A DNA stretch of 64,000 nt from Acinetobacter sp. ANC 4558 (GTDB lineage: Bacteria; Pseudomonadota; Gammaproteobacteria; Pseudomonadales; Moraxellaceae). This document shows positions 31,030 through 42,357 of this stretch, in pieces. The DNA lies in the NCBI RefSeq assembly GCF_002135375.1, contig NZ_NEGH01000007.1, forward strand, positions 42,907 to 106,906, read 5' to 3'. Positions within the stretch are counted from its first letter, which is position 1, and each line of letters starts with the position of its first letter. Both the position numbers and the translations under genes were made by a program. The notes under the pieces were generated by a model. The model made no database searches and was not told the origin of the DNA. It saw nothing but the letters and a program-made list of their open reading frames with translations.

Positions 31030-31057
31030 AAAAACCACCCAATTGGGTGGTTTTTTT
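31030..31057 (+). terminator. rho-independent terminator after gltA
   Basis: AACCACCCA/TGGGTGGTT-type perfect hairpin followed by TTTTTTT, 19 bp past the gltA stop. Confidence 0.92.
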
Positions 31058-31154
31058 ATCTGCTATTTTATGTATTATTCTTTTACTTAAATTTTAAACC
31101 TCATATTTAAACCTATTACTCACCCTCATAAACTATGGATAAAACAGAACCTCT

Positions 31155-32958
31155 ATGGATAAAATCAGTAGCTTAGATAAATTACAATTATTACGAAAAC
31201 AAATGCAATATCAGCATATTGATGCATTTATTGCCATGAGTGCTGATCCACACTTATCTGAATATTTGCCAGAGCATTGGAAAATTAGAGCGTGGTTAAC
31301 GGGTTTTACAGGTTCTGTAGGAACAATTGTGGTGACTCAAAACTTTGCAGGTTTATGGGTCGATGGTCGCTATTGGATTCAAGCTGAGCAACAACTTTTA
31401 CACACAGGTTTTGACTTACAAAAACAAACACAGGAAGAGTCATCCACACATCTTTATTGGTTAACAAAAAATCTACCTGCGCATGCACGTATTTCTATTA
31501 ATGCACACGCCATTTCGGTTCAACATTATGATGTATTACAACACCTTGCCAGTAAAAATCACTTTGAATTAGTCACGCATCTAGATCTTATTGCTGAAAT
31601 ATGGGAGAACCGTCCTACGCTTCCTCAGCAAGCGATTTATGAGGTGAAGCAGAATATTAACCATCTTTCTCGAGTAGATAAAATTAAAAAAATTCGCCAA
31701 CAACTCAATTGAGCGAAATATTGAAAGTCATCTTATTTCTTCATTAGATGACATTGCTTGGATTTTAAATTGTCGCGGTGCAGATGTTGAATACAATCCT
31801 ATATTCCTATCACACCTTTATATCCAACAAAACCGCACGATACTCTTCATTGATTTAAGTAAAGTAAATGAGTCGTTAAAACAAAAACTGCAAGCAGATC
31901 AAATCGAATTATTCGACTATCATCATACTGTCAGTTTTATACAACAGCTCAATGATCACCATGTGTTAATCGATCCTACAAAAGTTTCTTACGCACTTCG
32001 GCAAGCCTTTCCAACACATAGCAAAATTACGGAAGATATTAATCCAAGTACATTATTTAAAGCACAAAAGTCTATCTCAGAAATCAATCATATTAAAAAT
32101 GCCATGGTGAAAGATGGTATTGCTTTATGTCAATTTTTCTTTTGGCTGGAAACTGCTTTAAATAAAAATGAAAATATGAATGAACTGACTATTGATGAAA
32201 AAATCACTGCATTTCGTGCGCAACAAGAAGGTTTTATTGGACTTAGTTTTGCAACGATTGCTGGATTTAATGCCAATGGTGCTTTACCACATTACCGAGC
32301 AACACCAGAACAATTTAGTGAAATTCAAGGTCATGGTTTATTATTAATTGACTCCGGTGGTCAATATGAAGATGGAACGACTGATATTACCCGTGTTGTG
32401 CCAATTGGTACGCCATCTATAAAGCAAAAACGAGATTATACGCTTGTTTTAAAAAGCCATATTGCACTAGCACAAGTGGTTTATCCTGAAGGACTGGCTG
32501 CTCCACTACTAGATGCCATTGCCAGACAACATGTATGGAAATATCAATTAGATTATCGACATGGGACAGGTCATGGTGTTGGTTTTGCACTTAATGTACA
32601 TGAAGGACCACAAGTTCTATCCTACTATGCACCCATTCATCCATATTCCAAACTTCGTGAGGGCATGATCATTTCAAATGAGCCAGGTCTTTATCATGAA
32701 AGAAATTATGGTATTCGCATTGAAAACTTAGTCGTCACTCGTCGAAAAGAATCTTCTGAGACAAACTATGGTACTTTTCTTGAGTTTGAAACGCTCAGCT
32801 TATGTCCAATCAACCTCGAATGTATTGATTTAAGTCTAATGAATGACAATGAACGGGACTGGCTCAATCAGTATCATCAGCATGTCCGTATCCAATTATC
32901 TCCGCATTTAAAGCATGAAGTTCTTGAATGGTTAACGCACAATACACGTTCAATTTAA
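31155..32958 (+). pseudogene. aminopeptidase P family protein, disrupted by a one-base frameshift
   Basis: A long-form Xaa-Pro aminopeptidase split into two frames. The first frame (31155-31712, 185 aa) carries the creatinase-type N-terminal domain (RAWLTGFTGSVGTIVVT, LWVDGRYWIQAE) and stops at TGA 31710. From about 31711 coding continues in the next frame (IESHLISSLDDIAWILNCRG) through the metallopeptidase domain to 32958. That half has all metal-binding segments: DSGGQYEDGTTDITR, GTGHGVGFALNVHEGP, SNEPGLYHERNYGIRIENL. Removing one T at 31709-31710 restores a 600-residue protein. A recent mutation or a sequencing error would look the same. Confidence 0.88.
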
Positions 32959-32975
32959 TGTCCAAATGAATGACT

Positions 32976-33010
32976 CAAAAAATCACCAAATTTTAAACAT
33001 TTGGTGATTT
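32976..33010. terminator. terminator between aminopeptidase gene and viaA
   Basis: AAATCACCAAA and its 11-bp complement around a nine-base loop. The T-tract is best on the minus strand, serving ravA-viaA. Confidence 0.75.
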
Positions 33011-33035
33011 AACAATAAAATAATAAATACTTTTC

Positions 33036-34478
33036 TTATTTCAACTGAATTACTTTTCTCATTTTAGATTGATAAACCCATTGATGATCAAATACATTTT
33101 CATCTAAATGATCCAATCTTAAATTCGCAATTGCAACAGCATAAAAACCATGCCCTTTTTGCTTTTTTTCTTGAATATTCTGCATGATGTCAGAGTTTAA
33201 ATTTCCCATAATAAAATCTGAAATGACAACGATATCTGCTTGATGAAAATCTAATGTCTCTAATAATGAAAGTGAATGTGTTAGTGCTGGAACAATATCA
33301 GTTCCACCATGAAAAGACTGACTTAAAAAGTGAATGAGATCATCAAATGAAGTGTTTTTCTGTAAATCTAAAGTCGTTAAATTGGTTGAAAAATTAATAA
33401 TACACATCATCCGTTTTGTTTTTAATGCTTGAATCGATAAATATAAACAAATTGCTTTCGCAATTAGTTCTGGCTGCCCATTCATCGAACCACTTGTGTC
33501 TAAACAGATAATCATGGGGCCTTTTTGACCCACTTGTTTTTTTTGCTGAGTCGTGTCGGAAATTAACCGAGCTGTATTTAAACCCTGAGTATTAAAACTC
33601 ATTAAGTTTGACTCTAAATATTTAATATCAAATAAAATTTGTAAATCTGGATCTGCAAGTAATGCTAACTCACTCGGTAAAGCAAAATTTAATTCTTGAG
33701 CAAGTTTAATTCCGGAAAGCTCTTGCTGTGCGAAAACATCTTCTATTTCCACTTCTGATTGAGATTTTTTAACAACATTTTGTCGCTTTCGACGCTTTTG
33801 ATCAGGCTGAGTAGAACCAATTAAATAACAAAGTTGCTTAAGCTCCTGATCCGTCTCTAAATAATCAGCCCATTGTTCAAATTGTTCAACATCTTGTGAT
33901 GATAGTTTACCCTTAGAATAATCAATTAAAATTCCTGTTTCCATTCCAACACTGTCTTGATATTTCGACATGCGTTGTAACGTCGTAAGAAAATCTTTAA
34001 TCTCATCTAAAAATGCATCTCGTAATAATGATAATTGCTCAAACTCCCAATTTGCGATAGCTTCGGTCAATTGTCTTTGCCATTTTTCTAAAACTAACTG
34101 CGCTTGTAATTGGGCATTTGATAAGGAATACATGCTTTGAAGCGTGTTACGCCATAAATCTGTTAAATCTGGACGTCCTAAATTTTGACTAAAATTATGA
34201 TATTGTTCGATCATTTCATTCAATTGACTTAAATCAAACTGATCAATACACATCCAATATTCTAATTGCTGCTGCTCATCTAAAAAAGGATGCTGCTCAT
34301 CTAAATTCGACTTCGCTTGAAAAGCCCATTCTTTTACTTTATGAACTAAATGCTTTTCAACTTTCTGATCATTTAACCAGTGTTTCAAGCTCGATTGAGA
34401 AAGTTCAGCATAAAGTTGATCTGTTAAACGTGATAATGCTTGTAGCGATTTTTTTCGATCCACGATTATTGACGACAT
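33036..34478 (-). CDS. viaA: VWA-domain protein ViaA
   Basis: Partner of the MoxR-type ATPase RavA; 480 aa against 483 in E. coli. The N-terminal two-thirds is helical. The C-terminal von Willebrand A domain carries the metal-ion-dependent adhesion site CLDTSGSMNGQPE (about residue 323) with later Thr (GGTDIVPAL) and Asp (VVISDFIMGN) positions. In E. coli RavA-ViaA acts on respiratory complexes and raises aminoglycoside sensitivity. Its start lies inside the 3' end of ravA (13-base overlap), so the two are coupled. Confidence 0.9.
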   Translation of the reverse strand: MSSIIVDRKKSLQALSRLTDQLYAELSQSSLKHWLNDQKVEKHLVHKVKEWAFQAKSNLDEQHPFLDEQQQLEYWMCIDQFDLSQLNEMIEQYHNFSQNLGRPDLTDLWRNTLQSMYSLSNAQLQAQLVLEKWQRQLTEAIANWEFEQLSLLRDAFLDEIKDFLTTLQRMSKYQDSVGMETGILIDYSKGKLSSQDVEQFEQWADYLETDQELKQLCYLIGSTQPDQKRRKRQNVVKKSQSEVEIEDVFAQQELSGIKLAQELNFALPSELALLADPDLQILFDIKYLESNLMSFNTQGLNTARLISDTTQQKKQVGQKGPMIICLDTSGSMNGQPELIAKAICLYLSIQALKTKRMMCIINFSTNLTTLDLQKNTSFDDLIHFLSQSFHGGTDIVPALTHSLSLLETLDFHQADIVVISDFIMGNLNSDIMQNIQEKKQKGHGFYAVAIANLRLDHLDENVFDHQWVYQSKMRKVIQLK

Positions 34479-36022
34479 AGCTCATCCAAACGCTTACAAT
34501 CTTGAATTTGTAATTGGTAGCGCGAAAGTTTGGATTCTATGGCATTCATTAATTTTTCAGAATCCGCGACATCGACAAAACTTGAATAAAAATGTTGTTT
34601 ATTGTGCAAATATCGTTGTTTTAACGCGTGCTCAGACTGTATCAATTTTTCGCTTAACGTCTGAAGATTTTGTATTAGTTCCAGTTTGTCTTGCAATAAT
34701 ACCTGACTTCTTACAGTTCCTTTTGTATATTTAATATATGGGGTAATCGTTTCTTCCAATCCATAATACCCACCCTTCAACGTACACACACGTACACCAT
34801 TAAAATTACATACAATTCCACGAATTTCTTCACCCGTTACATCTACAGCAAAAAAATCATTTTTGGTATCCATCTTATTCAATTCAAGATATAAGGTTTG
34901 ATCTTTATAATGATGATCCAAATGTGTTGTTGCACGAACATATTCTTTATTTTTAATCAAATAACTTTCATATACATTTTCTGTATAATAAAAACAATTT
35001 AGTATTTTTTGTTCAATTTCATCTTTTTCAATCATTCGTTGTTCTAAATCGAAATCTGAATCTAAACCAAATTCGAGAATAACGTCATCAATCAATTGAG
35101 CAATCAATGAAATATCTTTTTCCTTATTCCATAAACAATGCTTTAAAATAAATAAATCACTAATCAAAACCTCAGTACGTTCATTTAAAAATGCACTGGT
35201 CTTTACTAAATAAGCAACACGTTGCCAACGTCGATCAGAAATATATATCTGTTGATCTTCACTTTGTTGAATTAATCTTATTTTTATTTCATCAAAAATC
35301 GTTAAAATCGTACTAGATAACTGAACATCATAGATATACTCACGCCACTCTGCCAATTCCGCCCTTCTAATTTTCAAATCATCACTTAACCTTGGTTTTG
35401 TTTTACTTGGTTTAGCTTGTAAAAGTGCATGAAAATTTTGAGTCTGTTGTATAGGTTCAACAACTAAACGAAGAATAAAACGATCATATAATGCATCTAA
35501 ACCTTGATTTTCTTCTGGAATTTCATTTGATGCACTCATCAACACATTCAACGGAACGTGTTGAATTAAATCACCATTTTTGAAAGTTTTTTCATTGACC
35601 AATGTTAATAAGGTATTCAAAATAGCTGGGCTTGCCTTCCAAATTTCATCTAAAAATGCAAAATCGGCACGTGCTAAATAATGTTCTGTTTTTCTTAAAT
35701 ATTGATCTTCTTTCAGTGCTTTTATTGAAACTGGACCAAAAATTTCCTCTGGCGTGCTAAAGCGATTCATTAAATATTCAAAATAAGAATTCACTTCAAA
35801 TGCCGCGGCAATTCTACGAGAAATTAAACTTTTTGCTGTGCCAGGTTGTCCAAATAAAAAAGTATTTAAACCTGCAACTCCAGCCAACAAACTGAGCGCA
35901 ATAATCTTTTCACGTTCATACATATTTTCACTCATTTCAGTGATTAATGTCTTCATCCGTGTTTTCATAATTTTCAACGTAAAATATGTCTGGAAGTCTT
36001 GCAAAATTGTACTCTGATTCAA
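34466..36022 (-). CDS. ravA: MoxR-family AAA+ ATPase RavA
   Basis: AAA+ ATPase of the MoxR group, 518 aa (E. coli RavA is 498). Walker A is GQPGTAKS at 58-65, Walker B is FAFLDEIWKA at about 119-128, and EYLMNRFSTPEEIFGP and SASNEIPEENQGLDALYDRFILR (sensor and arginine finger) are RavA hallmarks. The C-terminal ~200 residues hold the discontinuous triple-helical/LARA region, which is much less conserved. The start may lie further in (MKTLITEM or MSENMYER), since the first ~25 residues are not typical. Confidence 0.9.
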   Translation of the reverse strand: MNQSTILQDFQTYFTLKIMKTRMKTLITEMSENMYEREKIIALSLLAGVAGLNTFLFGQPGTAKSLISRRIAAAFEVNSYFEYLMNRFSTPEEIFGPVSIKALKEDQYLRKTEHYLARADFAFLDEIWKASPAILNTLLTLVNEKTFKNGDLIQHVPLNVLMSASNEIPEENQGLDALYDRFILRLVVEPIQQTQNFHALLQAKPSKTKPRLSDDLKIRRAELAEWREYIYDVQLSSTILTIFDEIKIRLIQQSEDQQIYISDRRWQRVAYLVKTSAFLNERTEVLISDLFILKHCLWNKEKDISLIAQLIDDVILEFGLDSDFDLEQRMIEKDEIEQKILNCFYYTENVYESYLIKNKEYVRATTHLDHHYKDQTLYLELNKMDTKNDFFAVDVTGEEIRGIVCNFNGVRVCTLKGGYYGLEETITPYIKYTKGTVRSQVLLQDKLELIQNLQTLSEKLIQSEHALKQRYLHNKQHFYSSFVDVADSEKLMNAIESKLSRYQLQIQDCKRLDELCRQ

Positions 36023-36796
36023 TCAAATTCATAGTCAAAAAGTAATTTGATTCACTGCCATGAGCATTTTTCCTAACAGACTATAGCTCTCTTATAGATT
36101 GATGTTGTTATTTTCAGTTTTTCGATGAATGTGAAAATATCCTCCCTTATTCATCAAATTAGTTCTAATGAAATATTTCGTATATCAAAATTTAACATGA
36201 GAATACATTCATCTTGGCAAGATAATGATATTCAAAAAACATTCATGATTAACATATTTTAATGCATATTTTACAGAACCCACATCATCTTAATCATCAA
36301 TGTTAAAGTATATAACTTCAGTCAGGACATTACTTAAACGATAACTGATATAAGCCTTAGGCTAATACATTTCAATCAAAGAAAAATATATTATAAGATT
36401 GAATAACGAAGTAATCTTACCTAGCACATAGTAATCAAAAGTTCAGAACATAATTTTATGTGACTAAAATGCGTATGATAACTTACAAGCTTATTTATTT
36501 TTAATACATAAATACAAATCAAACAACATTTAATAACTAGAATAATTAATTAAATATGCATATAACTTGAATTAATATCAATATACGCTAGCATCTCTTT
36601 TAAATTAAGCTAAAATAGCTCGAGTTAACTTTCTTAAGCTGATCAGTTTTATAGTTTTCAGTGAAATAATTAAGGCTTTTTAATACCTTGCTTTATAAGC
36701 GATAATTTTTACTTAAACACATAGACTCCAAATAACAGATGATAATGAAAAGGTAGATATGTGTTTTAAAACCTATAGGAATAGGATTAAATTTAA
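36023..36796. other. A/T-rich gap between ravA and nadE
   Basis: About 770 bp that must contain the divergent ravA and nadE promoters. I read all frames and see no convincing coding remnant or RNA gene. A short AGCC-TTA-GGCT palindrome near 36355 is the only notable repeat. Confidence 0.45.
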
Positions 36797-38422
36797 ATGA
36801 AATCTTTTAAAATTGCCCTAGCACAATTTTCCCCACATGTCGGCAATATTGAAATAAATGTTCAGCGCATGATTGAACAAGCAACCGAAGCAAAAAAGCA
36901 ACATGCGGATATTATTATATTCCCTGAACTATCGACCATTGGATATCCAGCAGAAGACTTGCTTCTTCGCCCGAGTTTATCGAAACGTAGTGAGCAGGCA
37001 TTTAAACAATTAAGCAAAGTTAAAGACATTGTCATGATTTTTGGTTTTGTAAATCAAACCGAAGATGGTCATCGCTATAATTCTGCTGCTGTCATGAAAG
37101 ATGGACAAATACTCGGAATTTACAATAAACAAAACTTACCTAATTATTCCGTTTTTGATGAAAAGCGCTATTTTAGCGAAGGTCATCAACATCTTGTATT
37201 TGAGTATTTAGGTCATAAATTTGGTGTACTCATTTGTGAAGATGCTTGGACGATTAACACCGTACAACAACTTTCACAACTCAATGTTGAAACTGTATTA
37301 GTTTTAAATGCTTCTCCATATGAAGTAGGTAAACCGCAACATCGTGTGATCACGATGTCTGAGCTTGCAAAACAACTGAATTTAAATCTTGTTTATGTCA
37401 ATCAGGTCGGTGGACAAGATGATTTAATTTTTGATGGTACAAGCTTTGTCATCAACAATGATGGTTCCGTTGCGCTTCAAACACCTAGTTATAAAGAAGC
37501 ATTACTTTATAGTGAATATGAAGTTGAGAAAAAAGCATTCAAAACTGGAGAAATTATAGCCCCATTGGAAACGATGGCTGAGATTTATAATGGTCTAGTC
37601 ATGGCAACTAGAGACTATATTAATCGCTCAGGTTTCCCTGGTGTTATTTTGGGTCTTTCTGGTGGTATTGACTCAGCACTTACACTTGCAATAGCAGTTG
37701 ATGCAATTGGCGCAGAAAAAGTTCAAGCTGTGATGATGCCGTATACATATACAGCTCAAATCAGTGTTGAAGATGCTGCTGAACAGGCTAAAAATTTAGG
37801 TGTCGTCTTTGGTGTTGCCGAGATCAACAATGTCGTCAATAGCTTCATGCAAACACTCTTTCCATTCTTTGGAAATTCACCTGCAGATGCAACTGAAGAA
37901 AACCTGCAAGCACGTTCACGTGGAACACTGCTCATGGCCTTATCAAACAAATTTGGTAACCTCGTCTTATCTACGGGGAATAAATCTGAGCTTGCTGTAG
38001 GTTACTGTACTTTGTATGGTGACATGGTGGGTGGTTATGCTGTTCTAAAAGATGTCTATAAAACGATTGTTTTTGAGCTTGCAAAGTACCGCAATAGCAT
38101 TTCAGAAACTCCTGTGATTCCAGAGCGCGTTATTACTCGCCCACCATCAGCAGAGCTTCGTCCTGATCAGACAGATCAAGATTCCTTACCTCCTTATGAT
38201 GTGCTTGATGCGATTCTTTATGCATATATTGAAGAAGAATTGAGTCAACACGATATAATTGCGAAAGGATTTGATAAAGCAATTGTTGAAAAAGTCATTC
38301 AACTGGTCGATCGCAATGAATATAAACGTCGTCAGGGTGCAATCGGACCACGTATCAGTTCACGTGCATTCTCTCGTGAACGACGCTATCCGATCGTAAA
38401 TGGTTGGAAACCAGGCATTTAA
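36797..38422 (+). CDS. nadE: glutamine-dependent NAD+ synthetase
   Basis: Last step of NAD+ synthesis, amidating nicotinate adenine dinucleotide with ammonia from glutamine. The 541-aa protein has an N-terminal nitrilase-type glutaminase domain with the Glu-Lys-Cys triad visible as Glu44 (FPELS), Lys111 (YNKQNLP) and Cys147 (LICEDAW). The C-terminal synthetase has the ATP pyrophosphatase loop SGGIDS at 288-293 and STGNKSELAVGY. This is the long glutaminase-fused form, unlike the short ammonia-dependent NadE of E. coli. Confidence 0.97.
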   Translation: MKSFKIALAQFSPHVGNIEINVQRMIEQATEAKKQHADIIIFPELSTIGYPAEDLLLRPSLSKRSEQAFKQLSKVKDIVMIFGFVNQTEDGHRYNSAAVMKDGQILGIYNKQNLPNYSVFDEKRYFSEGHQHLVFEYLGHKFGVLICEDAWTINTVQQLSQLNVETVLVLNASPYEVGKPQHRVITMSELAKQLNLNLVYVNQVGGQDDLIFDGTSFVINNDGSVALQTPSYKEALLYSEYEVEKKAFKTGEIIAPLETMAEIYNGLVMATRDYINRSGFPGVILGLSGGIDSALTLAIAVDAIGAEKVQAVMMPYTYTAQISVEDAAEQAKNLGVVFGVAEINNVVNSFMQTLFPFFGNSPADATEENLQARSRGTLLMALSNKFGNLVLSTGNKSELAVGYCTLYGDMVGGYAVLKDVYKTIVFELAKYRNSISETPVIPERVITRPPSAELRPDQTDQDSLPPYDVLDAILYAYIEEELSQHDIIAKGFDKAIVEKVIQLVDRNEYKRRQGAIGPRISSRAFSRERRYPIVNGWKPGI

Positions 38423-38440
38423 TTCTCGTGAAGAAGAAAT

Positions 38441-38470
38441 AAAAAAAGCCCAGTAATCTGGGCTTTTTTT
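38441..38470. terminator. bidirectional terminator between nadE and ferritin gene
   Basis: AAAAAAAGCCCAG/CTGGGCTTTTTTT with a four-base loop; strong on both strands. Confidence 0.92.
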
Positions 38471-38478
38471 ATTTAAAA

Positions 38479-38943
38479 TTAAATTTGAGATTGAATATAG
38501 TTTTGTAAACCGACTAATTCAATTAAACGAATTTGTTTTTCTAACCAATAGGTATGATCTTCTTCAGTGTCTGACATTTGCTGGCGTAAAATATCACGTG
38601 TGATATAGTCCCCTTTTTCTTCAGCCAACTTCACACCTTTTGCAAGTTTTTCACGCACATGATACTCAAGTTTTAAATCTGCTTTTAAGCAAGAAACAAC
38701 ATCTGTACCCGTATCAACGTCATCACGCTTCATATTTGGTGTACCTTCCAAAAATAATACGCGACGAATCAGTGCATCTGCATGTTGTGCTTCTTCTTGC
38801 ATTTCATGATCGATACGTTCATAAATTTTTGTTAAACCCCAATCCTCATACATACGTGAATGAATGAGATACTGATCACGAGCTGCCAGTTCGCCACCAA
38901 TCAACATATTTAGATAATCTACGACTTCTGGGTTGCCACGCAT
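38479..38943 (-). CDS. bacterioferritin-family ferritin (heme ligand absent)
   Basis: A 154-aa 24-mer-type ferritin for iron storage. Ferroxidase residues are present: Glu18, Glu51, His54, Glu93, Glu127 and His130. Position 52, the methionine that binds heme between subunits in E. coli Bfr, is alanine here (EEAQHADAL). The sequence is close to Pseudomonas aeruginosa FtnA (formerly BfrA), a heme-free ferritin, so a database label of bfr would mislead. The start at 38943 has a strong GGAGAATTAAAA-ATG context; an upstream in-frame ATG at 38967 would add eight unlikely residues. Confidence 0.92.
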   Translation of the reverse strand: MRGNPEVVDYLNMLIGGELAARDQYLIHSRMYEDWGLTKIYERIDHEMQEEAQHADALIRRVLFLEGTPNMKRDDVDTGTDVVSCLKADLKLEYHVREKLAKGVKLAEEKGDYITRDILRQQMSDTEEDHTYWLEKQIRLIELVGLQNYIQSQI

Positions 38944-38967
38944 TTTTAATTCTCCATACAATTTCAA

Positions 38968-39292
38968 TTATTATGGTGAATTGATCAGGTTATTGCAACC
39001 TCAAAAATATCTAAGCTTATGATTTTAATACAAAATAAATGATAAACATACGCATTTTCAATCACAATTCATTTTTTTCCATATAAAAAATAACCCTTTA
39101 GGAAGCATGAAAAGTAAAATAATTAGAATTTATACCAAAAATTAAATTCATATCAAATTGTAACTATTAAAAATGCTTCTTATTCATTTAAAGAATATTC
39201 TAACTTTGAATTAAAATAATCAGAGAAAAAGAAACTCAGTCACCATATAACTAAGTTTCAATACTTTTAGAGTTATCAACTATGAAAATATA
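38968..39292. other. A/T-rich intergenic region
   Basis: A 325-bp gap between the ligA 3' end and the ferritin promoter region. No clear Fur box, hairpin terminator for ligA or coding remnant was seen. Confidence 0.4.
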
Positions 39293-41401
<2,109 letters not shown>

Positions 41402-41423
41402 CTAACCGAAGCTTTCAATCTAC

Positions 41424-42356
41424 TTATGCACTTGCATGTCGTTGTGATTTATAATCAATCGCTTGATGGCGCCAATATTCACGTAATTGAGGTGTTAACT
41501 CATAGTTTTCTTGATCATAAATAACACCATCAATTTCACGTGCAATGAGCCCTGCAATACTCACCATTGTATCAAATGCATTTTGTACATCACCATGTGG
41601 TAAAGCAAGGAAACAAGCCAATCCCTTTACTTCTTCAGTAGAGAGTGTTTCTAAATCAAAACCTTCGGTGCCTTCAGTGGTTAATTTTAGAACAGAAAAT
41701 AAAAGTTTTGAACCGTCATCATTATAGCGATGGAAGCATTTCATTTCCCCAAAGCGTAGACCATATTTCAAAAGGACTTTTAAGGTCTTCTCACCCGATA
41801 AAATACGCCCTTTAGGCATAATATTAAATGCAATAAAAGACTCTGCCGTGACCAGTGCACATTCATCATCTACCATTTTTTGTTCATGTAAATGTGCATC
41901 TAAAATACTACTTTCATCATTAAAGTCTGCTATTTCAGCTTTATCTATCTGACTATTCAAACTAAAATTTTGTAACTCAGTCTTAGCAACCTCAACCACT
42001 GGCGTCGTATCGCCTTGAGTATTATCGCGAGATTCTTCTTCTTTTATTGTCGTTACTTCTTCGATTAAAGCTTCATCTTTTAAAGTCGTCTCAATCGCTT
42101 CAGACTCAGTCTTTTCTAATAGAATATTATCGACTGTTTCATTTTCAGTTAATGTAGGTTCTACTCGTTCAGAAGTTTCAACTTGTAATTGATCTCTTAC
42201 ATGACGTGGAATAATGGGTTTTTGTGATTCATCATTAATATGTAATGCACTTTCTAAAGACGGTGCTGCATCACGAGATTTTCTGAATATAAAATAGAGT
42301 GCAACGACCATCACAATGATCGTAATTATAATTCCAGCGATTGTAGTATTTTCCAT
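41424..42356 (-). CDS. zipA: cell division protein ZipA
   Basis: Membrane tether that binds the FtsZ C-terminus at the division ring. The product is 310 aa from the ATG at 42356: an N-terminal membrane anchor (TIAGIIITIIVMVVALYFIF), a long acidic Glu/Thr-rich linker (residues ~30-170) and a C-terminal ZipA domain (FNIMPKGRILSGEKTLKVLL; FLALPHGDVQNAFDTMVSIA). The in-frame ATG at 42371 would lie inside smc, whereas GGAGATATAAG precedes the chosen start. One base separates the smc stop from this start. Confidence 0.94.
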   Translation of the reverse strand: MENTTIAGIIITIIVMVVALYFIFRKSRDAAPSLESALHINDESQKPIIPRHVRDQLQVETSERVEPTLTENETVDNILLEKTESEAIETTLKDEALIEEVTTIKEEESRDNTQGDTTPVVEVAKTELQNFSLNSQIDKAEIADFNDESSILDAHLHEQKMVDDECALVTAESFIAFNIMPKGRILSGEKTLKVLLKYGLRFGEMKCFHRYNDDGSKLLFSVLKLTTEGTEGFDLETLSTEEVKGLACFLALPHGDVQNAFDTMVSIAGLIAREIDGVIYDQENYELTPQLREYWRHQAIDYKSQRHASA

Positions 42357-42357
42357 C

